NCBI GenBank assembly: GCA_023432075.1
Contig: JAEYVD010000065.1
Span: forward strand, 1-5,799
DNA length: 5,799 nucleotides
From: Pseudomonadota bacterium
GTDB lineage: Bacteria > Pseudomonadota > Gammaproteobacteria > Burkholderiales > Burkholderiaceae_B
Reading direction: 5' to 3'
Shown here: positions 1 through 5,550 of the stretch, piece after piece
Layout of the letters: every line of letters starts with the position of its first letter
How positions within the stretch are numbered: position 1 is the stretch's first letter
The notes under the pieces: generated by a model
Told to the model about the DNA's origin: nothing
Databases searched by the model: none
What the model saw: only the letters and a program-made list of their open reading frames with translations
Made by a program: the position numbers and the translations under genes

Positions 1-8
1 CCCGCACC

Positions 9-380
9 ATGTTTGACCTTCTTGGCGGCGAAGCCGGCGTGCGCGCCCTCGTCGACCGTTTCTATGACCTGATGGACATGGAGCCCGACCTCAAGGAACT
101 GCGCGCCGCCCACGGCCCCAGCCTGGATGAGGCGCGCGACAAGCTCTTCTGGTTCCTGTGCGGGTACTTCGGCGGGCCGGACCACTACATCGAGCGCTTC
201 GGCCATCCCCGCCTGCGGGCCCGCCATCTGCCGTTTTCCATCGGCGAGGTCGAGCGTGACCAATGGGTGGCCTGTATCGGGCGCGCCATGGAAGACGAGG
301 GCATCGAGCCCGTCCTGATCGAGCGCCTGCTCGAATCGTTCTACGGCGTTGCCGACTGGATGCGCAATCGTGAAGGGTGA
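9..380 (+). CDS. Group II truncated hemoglobin (trHbO/YjbI-like)
   Basis: A small haem-binding globin of 123 residues, likely cytoplasmic. The family binds O2 and has been linked to peroxide, NO or redox chemistry; the exact role here is not shown. Family landmarks visible by eye are Tyr19 (helix B10) in VDRFYDLM, His35 at the likely CD1 position, the GGP turn at 55-57, the HPRLRARHLPF block at 66-76 with His73 as the proximal (F8) haem ligand, and Trp86 (G8) in RDQWV. Together these indicate group II rather than group I or III. The ATG at 9 places Met directly before the conserved F-D-L-L-GG start of the globin fold. Relatives often carry several more residues, and the frame is still open at base 3, so the true start may lie upstream of the window. 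The stop overlaps kdkA by 11 bases. The family call is secure; the start is not. Confidence 0.88.
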   Translation: MFDLLGGEAGVRALVDRFYDLMDMEPDLKELRAAHGPSLDEARDKLFWFLCGYFGGPDHYIERFGHPRLRARHLPFSIGEVERDQWVACIGRAMEDEGIEPVLIERLLESFYGVADWMRNREG

Positions 381-1101
381 CGATCAATCCGGCGCGCGGC
401 GCACTGCCTGGGATGGCCCGCTGGCCGGCGCCATGCTCAGCGACGCGCGGCGCCTGGCGGACGCGGGGCCTGAAGTCTTCAACCCCGGGCACTATGGCGA
501 CCGGGCGCGGCCCGTGGACGCCGGTGGACGTCAGGCCGCGTGGTTCGTGGAGGGGCAGGGCTGGCAGGGCGTGCTGCGGCGCTACCGCCGCGGCGGCATG
601 ATCGCCCGCATCAGCCGTGACGCCTATCTGTGGAACGGCGAGTCGCGCACCCGAAGCTTCCGCGAATACCGGCTGCTGGCCGCGCTGCGCGCGCAAGGGC
701 TGCCGGTGCCGGCCCCGCTGGCGGCGGCCTACTGGCGCCAGGGCCCGATCTACCGCGCCGCCATCGTGGTCGAGCGCATTCCCGGCGTGCGCCCCTTGGC
801 GCAGGCGCTCACCGAACCGCTGTGGCAGCCAGTGGCCGACGCCATCGTGCGCATGCACCGGGCGGGCGTCTGGCATGCCGACCTGAACGCCTTCAACATT
901 CTCATCGGCAACGACGGCCGGGTCTGGCTCATCGACTTCGACCGCGGCACGCAGGGCGCGCTGTCCGAGCGCCAGCGCCAGGCCAATCTGGACCGGCTGC
1001 GCCGGTCGCTGCGCAAGGTGGCCGGCGAGGCCGGCGACCGTTTCTGGATGCGCATGCGCGACAGTTACTGGACGGCCTGGGGCATCGGAATCCAGCCCTG
1101 A
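370..1101 (+). CDS. kdkA: 3-deoxy-D-manno-octulosonic acid (Kdo) kinase
   Basis: Phosphorylates the Kdo sugar of the LPS inner core (O-4 in the known family) on the cytoplasmic side of the inner membrane, using ATP; it matters where only one Kdo is attached to lipid A. With the GTG start at 370 it is 243 residues, close to the usual KdkA length of about 240. Visible kinase-like landmarks are the N-lobe block VLRRYRRGG at 68-76, GLPVP at 110-114, ERIPG at 135-139, the catalytic loop HADLN at 169-173 (Asp171 as catalytic base, Asn176 for metal), and the DFG-equivalent IDFD at 188-191 (Asp189). GTG 370 is preferred on length and on the short overlap with the globin gene. A TTG at 349 or an ATG at 433 are alternatives; none has a clear Shine-Dalgarno, so translation may be coupled to the upstream gene. 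Confidence 0.9.
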   Translation: MKGDDQSGARRTAWDGPLAGAMLSDARRLADAGPEVFNPGHYGDRARPVDAGGRQAAWFVEGQGWQGVLRRYRRGGMIARISRDAYLWNGESRTRSFREYRLLAALRAQGLPVPAPLAAAYWRQGPIYRAAIVVERIPGVRPLAQALTEPLWQPVADAIVRMHRAGVWHADLNAFNILIGNDGRVWLIDFDRGTQGALSERQRQANLDRLRRSLRKVAGEAGDRFWMRMRDSYWTAWGIGIQP

Positions 1102-1102
1102 C

Positions 1103-1118
1103 CGCCGGCCTGCCGGCG
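1103..1118. repeat. Short GC hairpin just after the kdkA stop
   Basis: A perfect 6-bp inverted repeat, CGCCGG (1103-1108) and CCGGCG (1113-1118), around a 4-nt CCTG loop, starting two bases after the kdkA TGA. It could form an RNA hairpin protecting or ending the upstream transcript. There is no T-run after it, so it is not a canonical intrinsic terminator, and such short GC dyads arise by chance in DNA of this composition. Confidence 0.3.
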
Positions 1119-1130
1119 CGCGGCCGCCAC

Positions 1131-1155
1131 GGGGGTAATTGCGCCAATTACCCCC
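1131..1155. promoter_or_regulatory. Perfect 25-bp palindrome upstream of potF (candidate operator or RNA hairpin)
   Basis: GGGGGTAATTG (1131-1141) is the exact reverse complement of CAATTACCCCC (1145-1155), with only CGC between: 11 matched pairs out of 11. It lies in the only intergenic gap of the window, 92 bp before the potF start. Its AT-rich core inside G/C flanks differs from the surrounding GC-rich DNA, and the symmetry fits a dimeric repressor or activator site. As RNA it would form a stable hairpin with a 3-nt loop. No T-run follows it, so a classical terminator is unlikely. The dyad is seen directly; the operator role is inferred and the binding protein is unknown. Confidence 0.5.
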
Positions 1156-1175
1156 CAAAGTTGGGCAGGTCAACG

Positions 1176-1204
1176 CTAAAAGGCTTTATCATTTCGCCTT
1201 TTGG
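1176..1204. repeat. Second inverted repeat upstream of potF
   Basis: AAAAGGC (1178-1184) is the exact reverse complement of GCCTTTT (1196-1202), separated by the 11-nt AT-rich spacer 1185-1195. As RNA the stem extends to 9 pairs through a U-G pair (1177/1203) and a C-G pair (1176/1204). The spacer contains the -10-like hexamer TATCAT at 1187-1192, so a protein bound here could block promoter access. It may instead be a leader hairpin or an imperfect terminator for the upstream transcript, with the right arm ending in four Ts. The repeat is clear; its function is inferred. Confidence 0.4.
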
Positions 1205-1219
1205 TACTCCTGTCATAAA
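1187..1219 (+). promoter_or_regulatory. Candidate promoter elements for the pot operon
   Basis: Two weak sigma70-type candidates lie in the AT-rich leader. TATCAT at 1187-1192 matches the -10 consensus at five of six bases, but the nearest -35-like hexamer, TTGGGC at 1161-1166, is 20 bp away, which is longer than ideal. TGTCATAAA at 1211-1219 resembles an extended -10 (TG, one base, then CATAAA, four of six) and would give a very short leader before the ribosome binding site. I cannot choose between them. A promoter somewhere in 1156-1225 is likely because this is the only gap before the operon. Confidence 0.28.
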
Positions 1220-1230
1220 CGGCATAGAGC

Positions 1231-1237
1231 AAGGGGG
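1231..1237 (+). promoter_or_regulatory. Ribosome binding site of potF
   Basis: AAGGGGG lies 9 bases before the ATG at 1247. It supports that start over the in-frame codons further upstream, which would translate through both inverted repeats and place extra residues ahead of the signal peptide. Confidence 0.7.
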
Positions 1238-1246
1238 CTGGACATA

Positions 1247-2350
1247 ATGGAACTGAAGGCGGGAATGCGCTGGGCGCTCGGCGCGGTGCTGGCTGCGGCA
1301 GCGACATCGGCGGCGGTGGCGCAGAACAAGGTCGTCAACGTCTACAACTGGGCCGAATACACGGCCCCGGACACGATCCCGGGTTTCGAAAAGGAAACCG
1401 GCATCAAGGTCCGCTATGACGTCTATGACAGCAACGACGCCTTGCAGGCCAAGCTGCTGGCCGGCAAGTCGGGTTACGACGTCGTTGTCCCGTCAACCCA
1501 TTACGCCTCGCGCCAGATCGAAGCCGGCCTGTTCCAGAAGCTGGACAAGTCCAAGATCCCCAACTGGAAGTACCTCGATCCCGAAATCATGGCGCTGGTC
1601 GCCACGGTCGATCCCGGCAACGAGCACGCCATTCCGTGGGGCTACGGCACCAACGGCCTGGGCTACAACGTCACCAAGGTCAAGCAGATCATGGGCGATG
1701 ACGTGGACCTGGCGAGCTGGGACATGATCTTCAAGCCCGAGAACGCCGCCAAGCTCAAGGAGTGCGGCATCTCGATGCTGGACGAAGCCGCGCAGGTCTT
1801 CCCGGCCGTGCTCAAGTACCTGGGCAAGGATCCCAACAGCACCAACGCCGCCGACTACCAGGCTGCGATGGAAGTGCTGAAGAAGATCCGTCCGTACATC
1901 CGCCAGTTCAGCTCGTCGGGCTACATCGACGAGCTGGCCGTTGGCGACCTGTGCATGGTCTACGGCTTTTCCGGCGACGTCATGATCGCCCGCAAGCGCG
2001 CGCAGGACGCCAAGAAGCCCTATGAAGTGAACTACTTCATTCCCAAGGGCGGCGCGCCGGCATGGTTCGACTTGATGGTCATCCCCAAGGATGCGCCGCA
2101 TCCCGAAGAGGCGCTGGCCTTCATCAACTACATCGAAACGCCGAAGGTCCATGCGGCCATCACAAACACCATGTTCTATCCCAACGCCAACAAAGAGGCG
2201 CGGCAGTACGTGAACAAGGATGTGGCTGACAACCCCATGATCTACCCGCCCGCCGAGGTCTCCAAGACCCTGTACGTGATCAAGGCGCTGCCCTTGAACA
2301 TTTCACGTCTGCAGAACAAGTTGTGGTCCGAGCTGAAGTTGGGAAATTAG
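1247..2350 (+). CDS. potF: Polyamine ABC transporter, periplasmic substrate-binding protein (PotF/SpuD/SpuE family)
   Basis: Captures a polyamine in the periplasm and delivers it to the PotH/PotI permease. It has 367 residues, against about 370 in E. coli PotF. A Sec signal peptide is evident: basic residues in MELKAGMRW, a hydrophobic stretch at 10-23, and an AVA site predicting cleavage after Ala25. Strong PotF-like blocks follow: VYNWAEY (32-38), FEKETGIKV (47-55), YDVYDSN (57-63), VVPS (80-83), LGKDPNST (192-199), GDV (243-245), WFD (273-275) and IYPPAEV (332-338). Trp35, Tyr38, Ser83, Asp244 and Asp275 match polyamine-contacting positions of PotF as I align them from memory. Trp273 sits where PotF and SpuD have Phe and where spermidine binders have Trp, so spermidine may be preferred. 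The ATG at 1247 is supported by AAGGGGG and the signal peptide. It is the first gene of the operon, with potG five bases downstream. Confidence 0.93.
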   Translation: MELKAGMRWALGAVLAAAATSAAVAQNKVVNVYNWAEYTAPDTIPGFEKETGIKVRYDVYDSNDALQAKLLAGKSGYDVVVPSTHYASRQIEAGLFQKLDKSKIPNWKYLDPEIMALVATVDPGNEHAIPWGYGTNGLGYNVTKVKQIMGDDVDLASWDMIFKPENAAKLKECGISMLDEAAQVFPAVLKYLGKDPNSTNAADYQAAMEVLKKIRPYIRQFSSSGYIDELAVGDLCMVYGFSGDVMIARKRAQDAKKPYEVNYFIPKGGAPAWFDLMVIPKDAPHPEEALAFINYIETPKVHAAITNTMFYPNANKEARQYVNKDVADNPMIYPPAEVSKTLYVIKALPLNISRLQNKLWSELKLGN

Positions 2351-2355
2351 TCATC

Positions 2356-3483
2356 ATGAACGATAGCCGTTACTCGGCGCAGCACGCGGCGGACCCGGAC
2401 GAGTTCGTCCGGGTCTCCGACGTGGTAAAGATCTTTGGCGACGTGGTGGCCGTGCGTTCGGTCAACCTGTCCGTCAAGCGAAACGAAATCTTCGCGCTGC
2501 TGGGCAGCTCGGGCAGCGGCAAGTCCACCTTGCTGCGCATGCTGGCGGGCTTCGAGGAAGCCACGTCGGGCCAGATCCTGCTGGACGGCGAGGACATCAC
2601 CAGCGTGCCGCCGTACCGCCGGCCCGTGAACATGATGTTCCAGTCGTACGCGCTCTTTCCGCACATGACGGTCGAGGCCAACGTGGCCTTTGGCCTCAAG
2701 CAGGAAGGCGTGGACCGCGCGGAAATCCATGACCGCGTGTTCGAGGCCCTGGACCTGGTGCAGATGGCGGGCTATTCGCGCCGCAAGCCCAACCAGCTCT
2801 CGGGCGGGCAGCAGCAGCGCGTGGCGCTGGCGCGCAGCCTGGTCAAGCGTCCCAAGCTGCTGTTGCTGGACGAACCCATGTCGGCGCTGGACAAGCAGAT
2901 CCGCCAGAAGACGCAGATCGAACTTGTGAAGATCCTGGAGCAGGTCGGCGTGACCTGCATCATGGTCACCCACGACCAGGAAGAAGCCATGACCATGGCG
3001 CATCGCCTGGCCGTCATGACCGAAGGGCAGATCGTCCAGTGCGGCACGCCCCAGGACGTCTACGCCTTCCCGAACTCGCGATTTGTCGCCAGCTTCATCG
3101 GGTCGACCAATATGTTCACCGGCACCATCGTGGTCGACGAGCCCGACCACGTGGCCATCGAATGCGCCGAGCTGACCCGTCCGCTTTACGTGAACCACGG
3201 CGTGAGCGAGCCGTTGGGCATGGAAGTGCATGTGTCCATCCGCCCCGAGCGCCTGCTGGTGTCGCGCGAGCAGCCCGATGGCGACTACAACTGGGCCCAC
3301 GGCATGGTCAGCCACATGGCCTGGATGGGCAGCTACGCGCTCTATCAGATCCGCCTGGATTCCGGCAAGACGGTCGAGGCCAGCGTGCCCAGCCGGCTCC
3401 TGGCCCAGATGGATGCGCCGGGCATCGACGAAGAAATCTTCGTCAGCTGGGACGCCGACAGCGCGACGGTGCTTGCGTCATGA
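2356..3483 (+). CDS. potG: Polyamine ABC transporter, ATP-binding subunit
   Basis: The ATPase that works as a dimer on the inner face of the cytoplasmic membrane to power import. It has 375 residues, against 377 in E. coli PotG. All nucleotide-binding motifs are intact: Walker A GSSGSGKST (50-58), Q-loop Gln96 in MFQSYALFPH, signature LSGGQ (148-152), Walker B LLLLDE (168-173), D-loop SALD (176-179) and H-loop His206 in VTHDQEEA. The C-terminal part (about 255-372), including VHVSIRPERL at 291-300, fits the TOBE regulatory domain of the PotA/MalK-type subfamily. The ATG at 2356 gives the family length and follows the potF stop by five bases. The upstream GGGA (2341-2344) is only a weak Shine-Dalgarno, so reinitiation from potF probably contributes. 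Its TGA overlaps the ATG of potH. Confidence 0.94.
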   Translation: MNDSRYSAQHAADPDEFVRVSDVVKIFGDVVAVRSVNLSVKRNEIFALLGSSGSGKSTLLRMLAGFEEATSGQILLDGEDITSVPPYRRPVNMMFQSYALFPHMTVEANVAFGLKQEGVDRAEIHDRVFEALDLVQMAGYSRRKPNQLSGGQQQRVALARSLVKRPKLLLLDEPMSALDKQIRQKTQIELVKILEQVGVTCIMVTHDQEEAMTMAHRLAVMTEGQIVQCGTPQDVYAFPNSRFVASFIGSTNMFTGTIVVDEPDHVAIECAELTRPLYVNHGVSEPLGMEVHVSIRPERLLVSREQPDGDYNWAHGMVSHMAWMGSYALYQIRLDSGKTVEASVPSRLLAQMDAPGIDEEIFVSWDADSATVLAS

Positions 3484-4391
3484 TCCGTTTTTCGCCCCGC
3501 GACTGGCTCCCGTCGGGCCGGGCCCTGGCGGTGGTGCCGCCGTTCGCCTGGCTGGTGCTGTTTCTGCTGGTGCCGTTCCTGCTGGTGCTGAAGATCAGCT
3601 TTGCCGAAATGAAGTTCGGCATTCCGCCGTATACGTCGCTGGCGCAGTTCCAGGACGAGGCGATCCAGTTCAGCCTGCACTTGCGCGGCTACATCCTGCT
3701 GTTCACGGAAAACCAGTATTTCCGCACGTACCTCAGCTCGGTCAAGATCGCCGGCATCACCACGCTGGTCTGCGTGCTGATCGGCTATCCCATCGCGTAC
3801 TACATCGCCCGTTCTTCGGCGCGCGTGCGCAACCTGCTGCTGCTGGCGGTGATCCTGCCGTTCTGGACCTCGCTGCTGCTGCGCGTGTATGCGTGGGTGG
3901 GCATCCTGCGCAACGACGGCCTGCTCAACAACCTGCTGCAGAGCCTGGGCCTGATCTCCAGTCCGCTCGAGATCTACCGCACCGACCTGGCCGTGTACAT
4001 CGGCATGGTCTACGCCTATCTGCCGTTCTTCATCCTGCCGCTGTACGCGACGCTGGTGAAGATGGACCTGCGCCTTCTGGAGGCCGCCTATGACCTGGGC
4101 GCCAAACCCTGGCAGGCGTTCTGGCAGATCACGGTCCCGATGTCCCGCCAGGGCGTGATCGCGGGCGCCATGCTCGTCTTCATTCCGGCCGTCGGCGAAT
4201 ACGTGATCCCGGAAATGCTGGGCGGGGCCAACACGCTGATGATCGGCCGCGTGATGTGGAATGAATTCTTCAACAACGCCGACTGGCCGATGGCGTCGGC
4301 CGTGACGTGCGTGATGGTGTTGCTGCTGCTCGTGCCGCTGGTGTATTTCCAGTACAGCCAGGTCAAGCAGCAGGGGGGAAGCCGCAAATGA
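3480..4391 (+). CDS. potH: Polyamine ABC transporter, permease subunit PotH
   Basis: One of the two membrane subunits that form the translocation channel with PotI. It has 303 residues, slightly shorter than E. coli PotH (317). Hydrophobic segments suggest six membrane helices, near residues 17-38, 84-110, 118-141, 170-192, 224-245 and 270-290. The periplasmic loop after the first helix (about 45-80) is long, as expected for this family. The EAA loop that docks on the ATPase is at 201-220: Glu201-Ala-Ala, Gly207, Ile217 and a terminal Val-Pro in place of the common Leu-Pro. The start ATG at 3480 overlaps the potG TGA in an ATGA. No Shine-Dalgarno is visible before it, which points to translational coupling with potG. 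The stop overlaps the start of potI in the same way. Confidence 0.92.
   Translation: MIRFSPRDWLPSGRALAVVPPFAWLVLFLLVPFLLVLKISFAEMKFGIPPYTSLAQFQDEAIQFSLHLRGYILLFTENQYFRTYLSSVKIAGITTLVCVLIGYPIAYYIARSSARVRNLLLLAVILPFWTSLLLRVYAWVGILRNDGLLNNLLQSLGLISSPLEIYRTDLAVYIGMVYAYLPFFILPLYATLVKMDLRLLEAAYDLGAKPWQAFWQITVPMSRQGVIAGAMLVFIPAVGEYVIPEMLGGANTLMIGRVMWNEFFNNADWPMASAVTCVMVLLLLVPLVYFQYSQVKQQGGSRK
4372..4380 (+). promoter_or_regulatory. Ribosome binding site of potI
   Basis: AGGGGGGAA inside the end of potH, 7 bases before the ATG at 4388. It fixes the potI start at the ATGA overlap and suggests potI can recruit ribosomes itself, unlike potH. Confidence 0.6.
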
Positions 4392-5197
4392 ACGGTCCGA
4401 ACAAGACGCTGCGCGCCGTGGTGCTGGGCTTGGGCTACTTCTTTCTGTATGTGCCCATCATCAGCCTGATGGTGTTTTCGTTCAACGAGTCGCCGTCTGT
4501 CACCTCGTGGACGGGGTTCTCGCTGCGCTGGTATCACTCGCTGGCCAACGACGACGCGCTGTTGCGCGCTGCGTGGCTGTCTTTCCGCATTGCCGTGCTG
4601 ACGGCCACCGCGGCGGTCATCATCGGCACCTGGGCCGGCTACGTGCTGGGCCGCATGGGGCGCTTTCGGGGCTTTGCCCTCTACGTCGGCATGCTGAGCG
4701 CGCCGCTGGTGATCCCCGAGGTCGTGCTGGGCATCTCGCTGCTCCTGATGTTCGTCGAAGTGCGCGGCGCGCTGGGCTGGCCCGAGCAGAACGGCATGTT
4801 CACGATCTGGGTGGGGCATGTGACGCTGTGCATGGCGTTCGTGGCCGTCGTCATCCAGACCCGCATCCGCGACCTGGACCGCTCGCTGGAAGAGGCTGCG
4901 CTGGATCTGGGCGCCACGCCGATCACGGTGTTCTTCAAGATCACGCTGCCGCTCATCGCGCCCGCGCTGGCGTCGGCCTGGCTGCTTGCCTTCACGCTGT
5001 CGCTGGACGACGTCGTCATCGCGTCGTTCCTGTCCGGCCCCGGTTCCAGCACGCTGCCCATGGAGGTCTTCTCCCGGGTGCGGCTGGGCCTGAAGCCCGA
5101 GATCAACGCGCTGGCCACCCTGTTCATCCTGGCGGTGGGCACGTGCGTGATCCTCGCCAACCGCATGCAATGGCGCAAGGAGTCCGAATCCAAATGA
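4388..5197 (+). CDS. potI: Polyamine ABC transporter, permease subunit PotI
   Basis: The second channel-forming membrane subunit, partner of PotH. It has 269 residues, against 281 in E. coli PotI. Hydrophobic segments near 9-31, 65-88, 97-123, 138-157, 190-213 and 242-258 give about six helices. The EAA docking loop is clear at 169-188: Glu169-Ala-Ala, Gly175, Ile185 and Leu187-Pro188, a full consensus match. The motif SLDD at 205-208 and the FLSGPGSSTLP segment at 214-224 are typical of PotC/PotI permeases. The C-terminus is short, basic and cytoplasmic. The start ATG overlaps the potH stop and is preceded by AGGGGGGAA. Its own TGA overlaps the ATG of the next gene. With potF, potG and potH it forms a complete importer in the E. 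coli potFGHI order. Confidence 0.93.
   Translation: MNGPNKTLRAVVLGLGYFFLYVPIISLMVFSFNESPSVTSWTGFSLRWYHSLANDDALLRAAWLSFRIAVLTATAAVIIGTWAGYVLGRMGRFRGFALYVGMLSAPLVIPEVVLGISLLLMFVEVRGALGWPEQNGMFTIWVGHVTLCMAFVAVVIQTRIRDLDRSLEEAALDLGATPITVFFKITLPLIAPALASAWLLAFTLSLDDVVIASFLSGPGSSTLPMEVFSRVRLGLKPEINALATLFILAVGTCVILANRMQWRKESESK
5177..5182 (+). promoter_or_regulatory. Ribosome binding site of the ArsC/Spx-like gene
   Basis: AAGGAG, a near-perfect Shine-Dalgarno within the end of potI, lies 11 bases before the ATG at 5194. It supports the start at the ATGA overlap. Confidence 0.6.
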
Positions 5198-5550
5198 CGC
5201 AAACAACCCTGTATGGCCTGACCAAGTGCAGCACGTGCGTGAAGGCGCGCGACTGGCTCACCGAACACGGCGTCGACCACGCCTTCGTGGACTATCGCGA
5301 CAACCCGGTGGCGGCCGCGACGCTCAAATCCTGGGCCGAGCAGGTCGGCGGCTGGGAAAAACTGGTCAACCGCGCCTCGATGACGTGGCGCAATTTGCCG
5401 GAAGACCGCAAGACCGCTCACACCGACGCCCAGTGGACCAAGCTGATCGCCGAATACCCGGCGCTGGTGCGCCGCCCAGTCACGGTCACGCCGGATGGCG
5501 AGGTGAGCGTTGGCTTCAGTGAAAAGCGCTACGGCGAACGCTTCGCCTGA
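5194..5550 (+). CDS. ArsC/Spx-family thioredoxin-fold protein (YffB-like)
   Basis: A small cytoplasmic protein of 118 residues in the ArsC/Spx superfamily, resembling YffB. The N-terminus LYGLTKCSTCVKARDWL is the family's beta-strand plus redox loop, with Cys12 and Cys15 as a CXXC pair. The central LVNRASMTWRNLPED (57-71) and the LVRRPV block at 91-96 are hallmarks; the latter contains the arginine that binds oxyanion or thiol in ArsC. Members of this group are often labelled arsenate reductase, but there are no arsenic-resistance genes nearby, so a glutathione- or thiol-linked reductase of unknown substrate is the more cautious reading. It is joined to potI by an ATGA overlap and has a good AAGGAG site, implying co-transcription with the importer. 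The next gene starts inside its 3' end. The family is confident; the function is not. Confidence 0.87.
   Translation: MTQTTLYGLTKCSTCVKARDWLTEHGVDHAFVDYRDNPVAAATLKSWAEQVGGWEKLVNRASMTWRNLPEDRKTAHTDAQWTKLIAEYPALVRRPVTVTPDGEVSVGFSEKRYGERFA

Noticed and set aside
1103..1118. GC hairpin as a rho-independent terminator of kdkA
   Set aside because: It is only 6 bp with no T-tract after it; kept only as a low-confidence repeat.
1154..1165. CCCAA-AG-TTGGG dyad next to the main palindrome, as an alternative attenuator stem
   Set aside because: As RNA only about four pairs can form around a 4-nt loop, far weaker than the 1131-1155 stem, and no peptide or T-run supports an attenuator.
91..1173. Minus-strand open frame opposite the globin and kdkA genes (360 codons)
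   Set aside because: It crosses two unrelated plus-strand genes and their overlap, has no recognisable motif, and its Arg/Pro/Ala-rich content reflects GC bias.
1139..1246. Upstream in-frame extension of potF
   Set aside because: It would put 36 extra residues ahead of a good signal peptide and translate through both inverted repeats. The ATG at 1247 has an AAGGGGG at the right distance.
2347..3315. Minus-strand open frame opposite potG (322 codons)
   Set aside because: Its product is His/Arg/Leu-rich and low in complexity, with no recognisable motif, while the plus strand carries every ABC ATPase motif. It is a compositional artefact.
3039..3479. Upstream in-frame extension of potH into potG
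   Set aside because: The extra residues are Arg/Pro-rich out-of-frame translation of potG. ATG 3480 at the ATGA overlap gives the family length.
4088..5206. Long open frame on the minus strand opposite potH/potI (372 codons)
   Set aside because: It lies wholly antisense to two well-supported permease genes. Its product is rich in Arg, His, Gln and Asp with no recognisable domain, the usual shadow of a high-GC coding strand.
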